Source of the DNA: Pythium myriotylum
Lineage: Eukaryota > Oomycota > Peronosporomycetes > Pythiales > Pythiaceae
Reading direction: 5' to 3'
DNA length: 64,000 bases
Assembly: GCA_023091665.1 (NCBI GenBank)
Contig: JALJCQ010000004.1
Coordinates: 372,001 to 436,000 of the forward strand
The number at the start of each line of letters is the position of its first letter. Position 1 is the stretch's first letter. The notes beneath the pieces are model-generated. The model did no database searches. It saw only the letters and a list, made by a program, of their open reading frames with translations, and was not told the origin of the DNA. This document shows positions 37,093 to 45,688 of this stretch, piece after piece. Both the position numbers and the translations under genes were made by a program.

Positions 37093-39312
37093 ATGAAGCC
37101 CAAGTCGCAGTGCAAGCCCCAGCAGCGCACCAAATCCGCGTACGAGCCACGGTCTCTTTTCCGGAACTTCGACACCAGTACGCTTCAACGCATCCTCATC
37201 GTCATCGACCTTGGCGCGCAAGCGTTCGTGGTCGTGCTCATGCCCAAGTCCTACTTTGTGCCCGTGCCCGACGGCGTGGCGCCAACGGAAGACCGCTTCT
37301 TCGCCGACATGGATGCTGCCGTCTACGCGCGCTACGCCTCCTCGGGCGCCATGCTTGTCTACCTCCTCGCGCTTGTGCCTCGGCTCCGTGGCCTGCGCTC
37401 GGTTGCTCTCCGCTCGCGCTCCGACAGAGCCGACATCTTCGTCCTCCTCCTGCTGCTTGTCGGACTCGCGGCGCGGTGGTGCCCACAGCACATGGTCGCG
37501 ACCGACATCAAGTTGTACGAGCTCGAGATCTCGCTCGGCTACCTCTGTCTGCTCGCGCTGCACTTCATCCTCCGACCCAGCGCGGGTATGTTGTCCAAGA
37601 GACTACACAAGATGCGCATCAACAGCAGTGACGGCCAAATCCAGATCTCGATCGAGTCATCAGATGCGTCGTTTGAGCGCAAACCCTCGACAGCACCGAT
37701 CGCTTTCACTGCTCCTGCCTCACAGCACGCCAACACCCTGTTTGGTAACGTGCAGCTCTACACGGCCGAAGATATCCCAGAAGCTGTCAAGCTGATCGTG
37801 CAGCAGGATAAACACATAGCGCTCGAGCCACCCAAGCACTTCGATCAGGAGGAGACTTACGAGCAAGTGCTGATCACGGGTGAGCTTCGTGCGGAGCTCT
37901 GGAACATCGAGACGATGAAGCTCAACCGAAAGTTGCGCGTACTCAATAAAAAGGCCAAGATAGTCTCGAACGAGCTTGACAAGCTCAACACACAGCGCGT
38001 CGAGCTTGAGACAGACTGCGGCAAGCTGATCGAAGAGGAGAAGCACTACTCGGGGATGATCGAGCAGCTCAAGTTGCAGGAGAGCTTCGAGATCCCCAAC
38101 CCAGAGTTCATTAAGGCCAACGCACTCGCCAAGCACTGTACCGAGCTCGAAAAAGACATCAGCATGCTGGACCGAGGCAACGAGCGGTTACTGAAGGAGA
38201 AAGCAATGCTGCAGGCCACGCTTGACGAGCTCGAGAGCGGGCTCTGCAGGTTCGACGAGGACGAGGAGGACGACATGATCAATGACGACAAAATCTTCTT
38301 CGGTATTGATCCGAACGCGTCTCCTGCAGAGCAGCTTGCAGTTATCCGTAAGAAGGTGCGGCTTATGGACAACGAGCTCATGAAGGAGCAGCGCAAGACA
38401 GTCCGTGTGGAGAAAGAAATGGAGCAGCTTAACAGCCATCTGACTCGGCTCTCCGGGTCATCATCATCATCGTGGTGGCGTGTAAGTGACACGCGAGACC
38501 GAGGCAACACCATCCTTCACACTGAAATGTCAGATGATTACCTGACCGACATCGCTCTCCTCGAGTTGCGTATCCTCGATCTCAAGAAGAAGAAGCGCGC
38601 GTACGTGTTAACTATCACCGAAGCCAGTCAGTGCGGTGACAAAGAGAGCGCATGCAATGCAGACAAGAAGCGCAGAGCTGTCAAAGAAGAGCTTGCGCAA
38701 GCACAGGATGCTCTCCATACGCTCAAGGTCGCAGCTGCCGACGACCGAGGCGAGCCGGCGCCACGATCATCACTCGAAGAGGCAGCACCAGGCAAAGAGC
38801 CGTTTAAGGTCGGATGTTTACTGAAATCGCAAGCATCGCAGCAGCAAGAAGACAAGATGCCGACCCTCACGGGCTTCCTCGACAAGGGCCCGACCGAGTG
38901 GAGTGGCAAGGGTCTCATCCGCAAGGCTAAGACGATGCGTGGCGCGCGTGAACGTTGGTGCGAGATCTGCCCCGATGGTCGTCTGAGGTACTACAAGCGC
39001 CGTGGCGACACTGAGGTCCGTGGTGAGATCGACCTGAACGACGCCAGTTTCGAGGTCACGTGCCACGACCTGAAGCGCGGCAACGAGTTCGTGCTGTGTA
39101 CGTCAGACCAGCAGTCGCACTTCTTCACGAAGAGCTCCGAGGAGCTCCAGATCTGGGTGCGCACTCTGCGTGCTGCCAACTCGTACTTGCGAACGAACAA
39201 GCATCTGGACGCCATCGCCGGCAAGCTGGACGCGGCCGAGCGACGACACGGCGGGCGAGGAGCACCCGAGGACGACGAGCAGTTTTACGGTCGCGCGACA
39301 CTGGGTTTCTAG
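37093..39312 (+). CDS. membrane-module/coiled-coil/PH chimera, long form, copy D
   Basis: 739 aa, single exon, ATG at 37093. The N-terminal ~230 residues are the membrane module (FVVVLMPKSYFVPVPDG, AMLVYLLALVPRLRGL, IFVLLLLLVGLAARW, ISLGYLCLLALHFIL). The coiled coil follows. Unlike B, C, E and F it keeps the Lys-rich middle segment of copy A (ELRILDLKKKKRAYVLTITE) and an A-type PH domain (~589-695) ending GAPEDDEQFYGRATLGF. From about 38850 to 39480, including the 3' UTR, the DNA is almost identical to copy A, whereas the coiled coil is clearly diverged. That indicates a recent gene-conversion tract or a cross-over. It links the non-chimeric A to the chimeras. Confidence 0.82.
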   Translation: MKPKSQCKPQQRTKSAYEPRSLFRNFDTSTLQRILIVIDLGAQAFVVVLMPKSYFVPVPDGVAPTEDRFFADMDAAVYARYASSGAMLVYLLALVPRLRGLRSVALRSRSDRADIFVLLLLLVGLAARWCPQHMVATDIKLYELEISLGYLCLLALHFILRPSAGMLSKRLHKMRINSSDGQIQISIESSDASFERKPSTAPIAFTAPASQHANTLFGNVQLYTAEDIPEAVKLIVQQDKHIALEPPKHFDQEETYEQVLITGELRAELWNIETMKLNRKLRVLNKKAKIVSNELDKLNTQRVELETDCGKLIEEEKHYSGMIEQLKLQESFEIPNPEFIKANALAKHCTELEKDISMLDRGNERLLKEKAMLQATLDELESGLCRFDEDEEDDMINDDKIFFGIDPNASPAEQLAVIRKKVRLMDNELMKEQRKTVRVEKEMEQLNSHLTRLSGSSSSSWWRVSDTRDRGNTILHTEMSDDYLTDIALLELRILDLKKKKRAYVLTITEASQCGDKESACNADKKRRAVKEELAQAQDALHTLKVAAADDRGEPAPRSSLEEAAPGKEPFKVGCLLKSQASQQQEDKMPTLTGFLDKGPTEWSGKGLIRKAKTMRGARERWCEICPDGRLRYYKRRGDTEVRGEIDLNDASFEVTCHDLKRGNEFVLCTSDQQSHFFTKSSEELQIWVRTLRAANSYLRTNKHLDAIAGKLDAAERRHGGRGAPEDDEQFYGRATLGF

Positions 39313-40463
39313 AGCAACGTGCGTGTGTATGGAATTGGAACAACATGGAACCGATGTGGATGAATGCAAACGTGACGTACCTGTTATCGTCGGGATGACA
39401 TGGCAGTAGTGGAATGGTACATATAACAACAGCGGCTGGAAGGAAGCGGAAAGGACAAGGTGGTTTGCAAGTCGAACCGCTACGTCCTTTACTCGTCTAC
39501 AACACCAACAGTGCGCAGGTCCAGCCGCACCGTCGAGAGCTCGTCTTGCTTCCCCGCGATTATCGGTAGTGGTTGGCGATGACGGCGTCTTCTCACGCAC
39601 GCGTGCTCAGTGTGGGTGGTCGCACTTCATGGAACCAGGGCACTCGCAGGCCATGCAGATGGACGAAGTTGCCGGCAAGCTCCTCGATGGCTTGCATCTT
39701 CAACAAGAACCAGCTGGGAGAAACCAAAGAAGGTGCTACGTTCGCCTGTGTAAAACTTGCGTACTTAAGGGTAGGTTTTATCACATCGGGTGGGAGAGAA
39801 TGCATTGTAAAAGGGGTCATTTCCTTGACCAGTACCGGTACAGAAAGTAAAAGCAGACGGTTTTGACCTAAAGCGAACTTAGCAACTGAAATTTCAGGGT
39901 TCCATGTGGGTTGGATCGCCTCGTCGAGCATGATTCGAAAGACCTGGGCTCCGGAACGCCGTCGCGATCGCCCCGCGCTGGCTTGCTGGATCTCTCCCCC
40001 CCCCCCCCCGTCTCTCCCCTCCAGGTGAGGAGAGAGGAGGGGAGGGGGAAGGAGGGTCGCGAGAGCGCCTCCGCCTCCCAATCGCTCTCGCTCGAAGGCG
40101 TTCCGCCACGACGACTCGCCGCTTGACCGAGTTCAGCGGCGTGGCATGGACTGTCCGGTTCGCTTGGTTTGGCCACGTGACGAAAGAAAGGTCGGTGCGA
40201 GGAAGGCCCCAAGTTTCCAGACTCGGCGGTGACGCGACGACGCGACGACAGCGCGCGCGAAAGAACGCGGCGACCGGTCTGTCGTCCGCCACCCGGCGCA
40301 AACCCCGCGGTTTATCTGGGCAGCTCGCGCCAACGCCAGATGGCGGGGAGGAGCGGACTGAGACGAAGATGGCCAGGAGGCATGGGTTTGGGCGACGTCA
40401 CCGTAAGGTTCCTTAATTTTTTTCCTACGGCCATTGAGCAATTCGCCTCGCGAGTGAACAGCC
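39313..40463. other. 3' flank of copy D and upstream region of copy E
   Basis: 39313-39480 is the A-like 3' UTR. No ABC fossil is left behind D; sequence similar to 31270-31330 (AGAGCTCGTCTT, GTGGTTGG) follows at 39535-39590. From about 39770 the block shared with the upstream of copy D begins. A homopolymer C tract (about 40000-40011) and purine/pyrimidine-rich runs lie at 39995-40060. No gene. Confidence 0.5.
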
Positions 40464-42326
40464 ATGAAGCCCAAGTCGCCGGGCAAGCCCCAGCAGCGCA
40501 CCAAGTCCGCATACGAGCCACGGTCTCTTTTCCGAAACATCAACGCCAGTACACTTCAACGCACCGAAACCATCCTCATCCTCATCGACGTCGGGGCGCA
40601 AGCGTTCGTGGTCGTGCTCATGCCCAAGTCCTACTTTGTGCCAGTGCCCGACGACACTACGCCAACGGAAGAGCGCTTCTTCGCCGACATGGACGCCGCC
40701 GTCTACGCGCGCTACGTCTCCTCAGGCGCCATGCTCGTCTACCTCCTCGCGCTTGTGCCTCGGCTCCATAGCCTGCGCTCAGCTGCTCTCCGCTCACGCT
40801 CCGACAGAGCCGACATCTTCGTCCTCCTCCTGCTGCTCGCCGGACTCACGGCGCGGTGGTACCCGGAGTACGAGGTCACGTCCGACATCAAGCAGTATGA
40901 GTTCGTCATCTCGCTCGGCTACCTCTGTCTGCTGGCGCTGCACTTCATCCTCAAGCCCGACGCGCGTACGTTGTCCAAGAGACTACGCAAGATCCACGCC
41001 AACAGCAGCGACGACCACATCCAGATCTCGATCGAGTCGTCAGATGGGTCGTTTGAGCGCAAACCCTCGACCGCACCGACCGCTTTCACTGCTCCTGCCT
41101 CACGACACGCCAATACCCTGTTTGGCGACGTGCAGCTCTACACGGCCGAGGACATCCCGGAAGCCGCCAAAGTGATCGTGCAGCAAGATAAACACACAGC
41201 GCTCAAGCCACCCAAGCACCTTGACCAGGAGGAGATCTACGAGCAAGTGCTGATCACGGGTGAGCTTCGTGGGGAGCTCTGGGCCATCGAGACGAAGAAG
41301 CTTGAGCGACAGCTGTGCGCACTCAATAAAACGTCCAAGGCGGTCTCGAATGAGCTCGACAAGCTCAACACACAGCGCGTCGAGCTCGAGGCAGACCGTG
41401 GCAAGCTGATCGAAGAGGAGAAGCACTACTCGGGGATGATCGAGCAGCTCAAGATGCAGGAGAGCTTCAAGGTCCCCAACCCAGAGTTCATAAGGGCCAA
41501 CGCACTCGCCAAGCACCGCGCCGAGCTCAAGAGAGACATCAGCAAGATGACTTTGGGTAAGAGGCAACTGCTGGAAGAGCAAGTGATACTGCGAACCACG
41601 CTTGACGAGCTGGAGAGCGAGCTTTCCAGATTCGACGAGAACGAGGAGGACGACAAGACCAATGACGACAAAATCTTCTTGCGTGTTGATCCGAACGCGT
41701 CTCCTGCTGAGCAGCTTGCAGTGGTTCGTAAGAAGATGCGGCTTATGGACAACGAGCTCGTCGAGGAGCAGCGCAAGAAAGCCTTTGTAGAGAGAGAGAT
41801 GGAGGTCCTCAGCAGCCATTTGGCCGAGCTCTCCGGATCCTCCTCGTCATCATCATCGCCATTACCAAGCTCTTTCTTGCCACCAGCTTCATCTTTTGAG
41901 TCCTTGTCGTCGCCAAGGCAGCAGAGTGACATGATGAAGACGCTCGCAGGCTTTCTCGACAAAGGCCCGACCAAGTGGAATGGCCAGGCTCAGGGCTTCA
42001 CCTCCTGGACCATGCGTGGCACGCACAAGTGTTGGTGCGAGATCGGTTCGGATGGCCGATTGAGGTTTCACAAGCGCGCCGGAGACACGGAAGTGTTGGG
42101 CGAGATCGACCTTGCCGACGCGAGTTTTGAGATCAAATGCGACGATGACAAAGAGTTCGTGCTCTGCACGTCAGACCAGCAGACGCGCTTCTTCACGAAA
42201 AACACCGGGGAGCTCCATATCTGGGTGCGGGCTTTGCTGGCTGCAAACTTGTATCTGCAAACCAAGAAAGATCTGGACGTCATCGCTGACGAGCTGGATG
42301 CGGCCGAGAGACGCCAACAACTCTGA
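40464..42326 (+). CDS. membrane-module/coiled-coil/PH chimera, copy E
   Basis: 620 aa, single exon, ATG at 40464. Same order as copy C: leader MKPKSPGKPQQRTKS, four hydrophobic helices (residues ~35-165), linker, coiled coil, poly-Ser/Pro linker, PH domain (~491-600). It carries the uninterrupted site ERQLCALNKTSK that is split by the LINE in copy B, and its coiled coil is nearly identical to that of B. Both have FEKDE-free variants such as MTLGKRQLLEEQ. The best intact representative of the B/E subtype. Confidence 0.82.
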   Translation: MKPKSPGKPQQRTKSAYEPRSLFRNINASTLQRTETILILIDVGAQAFVVVLMPKSYFVPVPDDTTPTEERFFADMDAAVYARYVSSGAMLVYLLALVPRLHSLRSAALRSRSDRADIFVLLLLLAGLTARWYPEYEVTSDIKQYEFVISLGYLCLLALHFILKPDARTLSKRLRKIHANSSDDHIQISIESSDGSFERKPSTAPTAFTAPASRHANTLFGDVQLYTAEDIPEAAKVIVQQDKHTALKPPKHLDQEEIYEQVLITGELRGELWAIETKKLERQLCALNKTSKAVSNELDKLNTQRVELEADRGKLIEEEKHYSGMIEQLKMQESFKVPNPEFIRANALAKHRAELKRDISKMTLGKRQLLEEQVILRTTLDELESELSRFDENEEDDKTNDDKIFLRVDPNASPAEQLAVVRKKMRLMDNELVEEQRKKAFVEREMEVLSSHLAELSGSSSSSSSPLPSSFLPPASSFESLSSPRQQSDMMKTLAGFLDKGPTKWNGQAQGFTSWTMRGTHKCWCEIGSDGRLRFHKRAGDTEVLGEIDLADASFEIKCDDDKEFVLCTSDQQTRFFTKNTGELHIWVRALLAANLYLQTKKDLDVIADELDAAERRQQL

Positions 42327-42535
42327 TTGATGGTGGCGATAAGCTAGATAGTATGGGATGCGGAGATATGGAATGCAGTTGGCATGGAACGATATGAATA
42401 AATGCAAAAGTGACGTGGCCATTTTCGTCGGGATGACATGGCAATGATGACATGGTACAGAGAACAACAGTGGCTGGAAGGCGGGGTAAAGGACAAGGTG
42501 GCTTGCTAGGCGAATCGCTACGTAATCTACTCGTC

Positions 42536-42650
42536 GACAACACAAGTACTTGCCGTCGTCGCCCTGGGTCTGGCGGCGGTCGCCAGCCCACTGACCGCTC
42601 TCGAGCTGGCTCGTGTTGCCAGACCGGCGATTTGACCGGTCGTCGCTCGG
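42536..42650 (-). pseudogene. ABC transporter 3'-end fossil behind copy E
   Basis: CAACACAAGTACTTGCCGTC and the following ~100 bp match the ABC gene's 3' coding end (47780-47900), including the stretch encoding SQLESGQWTGDRRQTQGDD. The frame is disturbed near the end. Confidence 0.75.
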
Positions 42651-43439
42651 CTTGGACTCGAGAAACGTTTGGTAGCTACAGGATCAGTTTGTATGACGGG
42701 GGAGCTTCACGACGACTACGATGATGATTGCGACGATCGAGACCAGCACCACGGGTTGCTTGCAGAGAGTCCCGAGCGACTGCCCTCAAGCCGAGGCCAA
42801 CGCGTCGTGGACCCATCACATGAGTGGTGAACGAGCTCGAGTCGGTGCGTACTGAAGGCCGTGAGACGTGGTGCCGCTAGAATCGTGCCTCGAGCCCCGA
42901 CGATCTAGAGGCGACGACGATGAGGACAAGGCCGTAGTGGGGGTGGGACGCGTGTTAGTGTCAGGGCATTGACTCGTCGTGGGCGGTCGACGCACAAGAA
43001 AATTCATGAGAACACTCAAAGTGAGATCATCCCTCCCCGAAGCTTCCAACTCATTCTTGATCGAGAAGGTGTGGTAAAAGTAGGGTGGTCCCGATAAACT
43101 GAACACAAGAGGAGGAGAGAGGTGCCTACGTGTGAGCAGGAGGTTGTCATTCTCATTAACAACGCACCTGGTTTTGTGAAGCACCCGGGACAACTGTATC
43201 TGGTCCTCGGTGGGCCTGGGTCTGGAGGGCAAGTCGCCAGCAAGCACACCCGGTGGACACTTGACATGACACAAAGAAACTACCCTCAGAGGAGGCTTGA
43301 TATTGAATCGAGCAGCCTGCGTTGAACTTGTCTTTACCGTGGGTCAACTGGCCGGATACCCTGGGTTGCAAATCCGAGAACGCAAGTCGCAGCAGGTCTG
43401 CATTGGCAGATCCTAGTAATATGATGATAATCTTGACTG
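42651..43439. other. decayed intergenic DNA
   Basis: The part to 42990 resembles the flank behind copy A (25690-25990), with a short piece of ABC sequence in plus orientation (GTGGTGAACGAGCTCGAG). No gene supported. Confidence 0.45.
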
Positions 43440-43840
43440 GATTAGCCTGGTTTGTCGGTGTGTTCGCTATGGCGCTGTGAGCGCGTCGATGGGGGCACCA
43501 TTTGCGGACTCCGAAGATGTCGGCAAGTCGTCTGGCTCTGTGGTAGAGCCTGTGAAGTGTATCATTGAGAGGTCGGTATATGCGCATCTGACGAAGGATG
43601 AATGCTATGACAATGAGGTCATGCCATCCGTTCTCCGTCGCTACTCGGCACCCATCAATCAGCCCTCGGTACTCTGCTTGGGTGTTGGTAGTCGTAGAAG
43701 CAGCCAGCCAGGTGACGGGGCTTCAGAGCACTGCCGGGGTGGAGTCCTCAGCCGTTGAGGTGACTATGAGAGCACCTGCTCTCCCTGATCCAGGTCCAGT
43801 GTTGCCACGTAAACCTCCGCCAACAAAGAGCGCGCGTGTT
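43440..43840 (-). pseudogene. retroelement RNase H fossil 5
   Basis: Minus-strand pieces in order: ALFVGGGLRGNTGPGSGRAG, TNTQAEYRGLMGAE, FILRQMRIYRP, LYHRARRLADIFGVRKW and HRRAHSAIANT. They cover the RNase H domain from its first hairpin to the His region but in several frames with stops. First catalytic Asp replaced by Val. Confidence 0.7.
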
Positions 43841-44284
43841 GGCGCCGTGAGAGGGGCTATGTGGTGGTTCGTCTCCTCGGTCGTGCCGAGGAAGTTTCGA
43901 CGATGATACTCGTTGCGTAAGCAAGGGTGTCCGGGTCTCGTTACAGTCGGTGCTTCAGCGTGTCGAGCACGCGTTGGTAGCTGATCTTATGCACTGCCGA
44001 CGCCTGCTGGCTGGACCAGGCTCGCGGGGCGTTGTTCACGTCGGTTCTCCAAGCAATGAGCACTACAAGCGTCTCCAGCACGAGCTACTGCCAGACCGCT
44101 TGCAGGTCTGGGAACGGTCCAGCTCCTGTGTCTTCGTCGTCTAGAAGACACTTGCGGAGGGGAGGTAGCTTCCAGTACTTGGGCGGAATTCGCGGTAGGC
44201 GAAGGTTGAAGACTGCAGTGAGGAAGTCGTCGCTTGCTGCCGAAGCCGTCTCTTCCTAGAACCGGCTATACAAGACGCCTCGGA

Positions 44285-44600
44285 GCCCGGGTCTGCGACA
44301 GCTCTACCACAAGACTCGTCGGCTGGCCGACCTAGTGCACGCCTCCAAGTGCGAGCTCGCAACACCATGGCCAACGCGATGGACACTTCCGCGATGGACA
44401 TTCACACCATGAGCCATGTTCGTCATCCTACGGGCATGCCATGCAGACCTGCCCCAGCTCGTCGCCTCCGCTTTGCATCCCTAACTAGGTTGCCAGGTTG
44501 ACCCATGGTAACCCAGGAATGCCCAGGGCTCCAGTTATCAGGATACATTTATTGCGCTCAATAGACTTCCCGTACATCACCATCATCATCACGTTTCTTC
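44285..44600 (+). pseudogene. retroelement RNase H fossil 6 with conserved 3' tail
   Basis: The plus strand reads QLYHKTRRLADLVHASK, then after a frame change RARNTMANAMDTSAMD, matching the C-terminal half of the RNase H domain in 31717-32261. The LINE tail follows (ATCAGGATACATTTATTGCG, then CTCAATAGACTTCCC) and a CAT-rich end at 44577-44591. No TSD could be found. Confidence 0.65.
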
Positions 44601-45080
44601 CCGAGGCAACGGCGGAGCGCAGGATTGTCCGGCGGAGCGCAGGATTGTCCAAAGGGTTTTCGCAGCTGCACATTCCCACACGATGTGGAAGACCCTCCCG
44701 CCATCTGAGCCGGCCTCGGTGCAATGGGTGCATCCCTGCCTGTCACGTTGGCAGTCCCAACCGGAGAGTTGGAGCCATTTGATTCTGTAGTAGAGCAGGC
44801 ATTCATTACCTAGAAGAGCTATGCTTTAGACGATATGTCTTCTTCCAGCTCACGAAGTCGAGCACTGTGCCGAACACCACTGAAGATCGTAGGCCAGCTC
44901 CCATCGGCACTCGAGTTCCTGCATGGCCCATTCGCGTTTCGTTCGCGCTACAAGTTCGCGCAGAGTGACTTTGCCATGAAGTCGCGGCGTTCCCCAAAGC
45001 GGGAGTACCATGCTGAGCATGGGGTGCGGGGAGAACTTGAGCGATGCGCGCTTCGACACACTGCGTGTTGTGGTCTCCCA
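44600..45080 (-). pseudogene. LINE C-terminal zinc-knuckle fossil
   Basis: Minus-strand translation around 44640-44770 gives CQRDRQGCTHCTEAG, then FHIVWECAAAKTLW. This is the same spacing of Cys/His and the VWECxxAxxLW ending as in the RT-associated region of the LINE at 27383-29706 (IFFDCRVARPLW). The flanking minus-strand frame up to 45080 is shifted and stop-laden. Confidence 0.6.
44611..44650. repeat. 20-bp tandem duplication
   Basis: GGCGGAGCGCAGGATTGTCC is repeated twice in direct tandem within the LINE fossil. A 20-bp gain breaks its reading frame. Confidence 0.9.
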
Positions 45081-45688
45081 CGTGGTGCTGTCACAAAATT
45101 GGAGACGAGCCAGACAAAAGAACTAGTGACCAAAATGGCCGAATCTGTCTTCGTGGGATTGAACTGGTCATGGGAGCATGTCTCGACCGTAAAAGTATGG
45201 CTCACTCCGAGGCTCTGGCTACACTCCTCAAAGGTGTCTGGGAATGCAATGCACAACTTTCGTTGGGATTGGAGAAGCTCCGTAATTGTTTTGTCGCAGT
45301 GTGCCACGCTTCGATCTTTAGTTATTGAGGATACTAGTACACTGTATTACGAAAGCGGGCACGATGTTGAAGTGGACTAGAAACTTTTTGAAGTTCCGCG
45401 TTTTTCATTCTCTTCAATGGATGCGATCGAGACCACCAACGCGATGGCGGGCAGCCACGGGAGAGTACATGAGTACATGTTCCCAAAGAGACAATCTCCA
45501 CAATCCGCATGAAATTCCCGACGTCTCTAGTCTAGGGTACGAAATTCCAGAGGGTGATCGTAACGGTTCTAGTCCAAAGACGTACAGGCCATGACCATCC
45601 CAATGGGACTGCATGCGGAGGCAGCATCAGTATGCGACGTCTCGGCGTCTGACGGGCATTGAGCAATTCGCCTCACGAGTGAGCAGCC
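45081..45688. promoter_or_regulatory. upstream region of copy F
   Basis: No gene supported. The final ~35 bp are the leader shared by the chimeras (CAATTCGCCTCACGAGTGAG then CAGCC before the ATG). A TCATTCTCTTCAATG stretch at about 45405-45419 resembles an oomycete initiator but lies ~280 bp from the ATG. Confidence 0.35.

Noticed and set aside
44835..45380. 181-codon plus-strand ORF
   Set aside because: Runs antisense to LINE debris; no domain, no promoter, biased composition.
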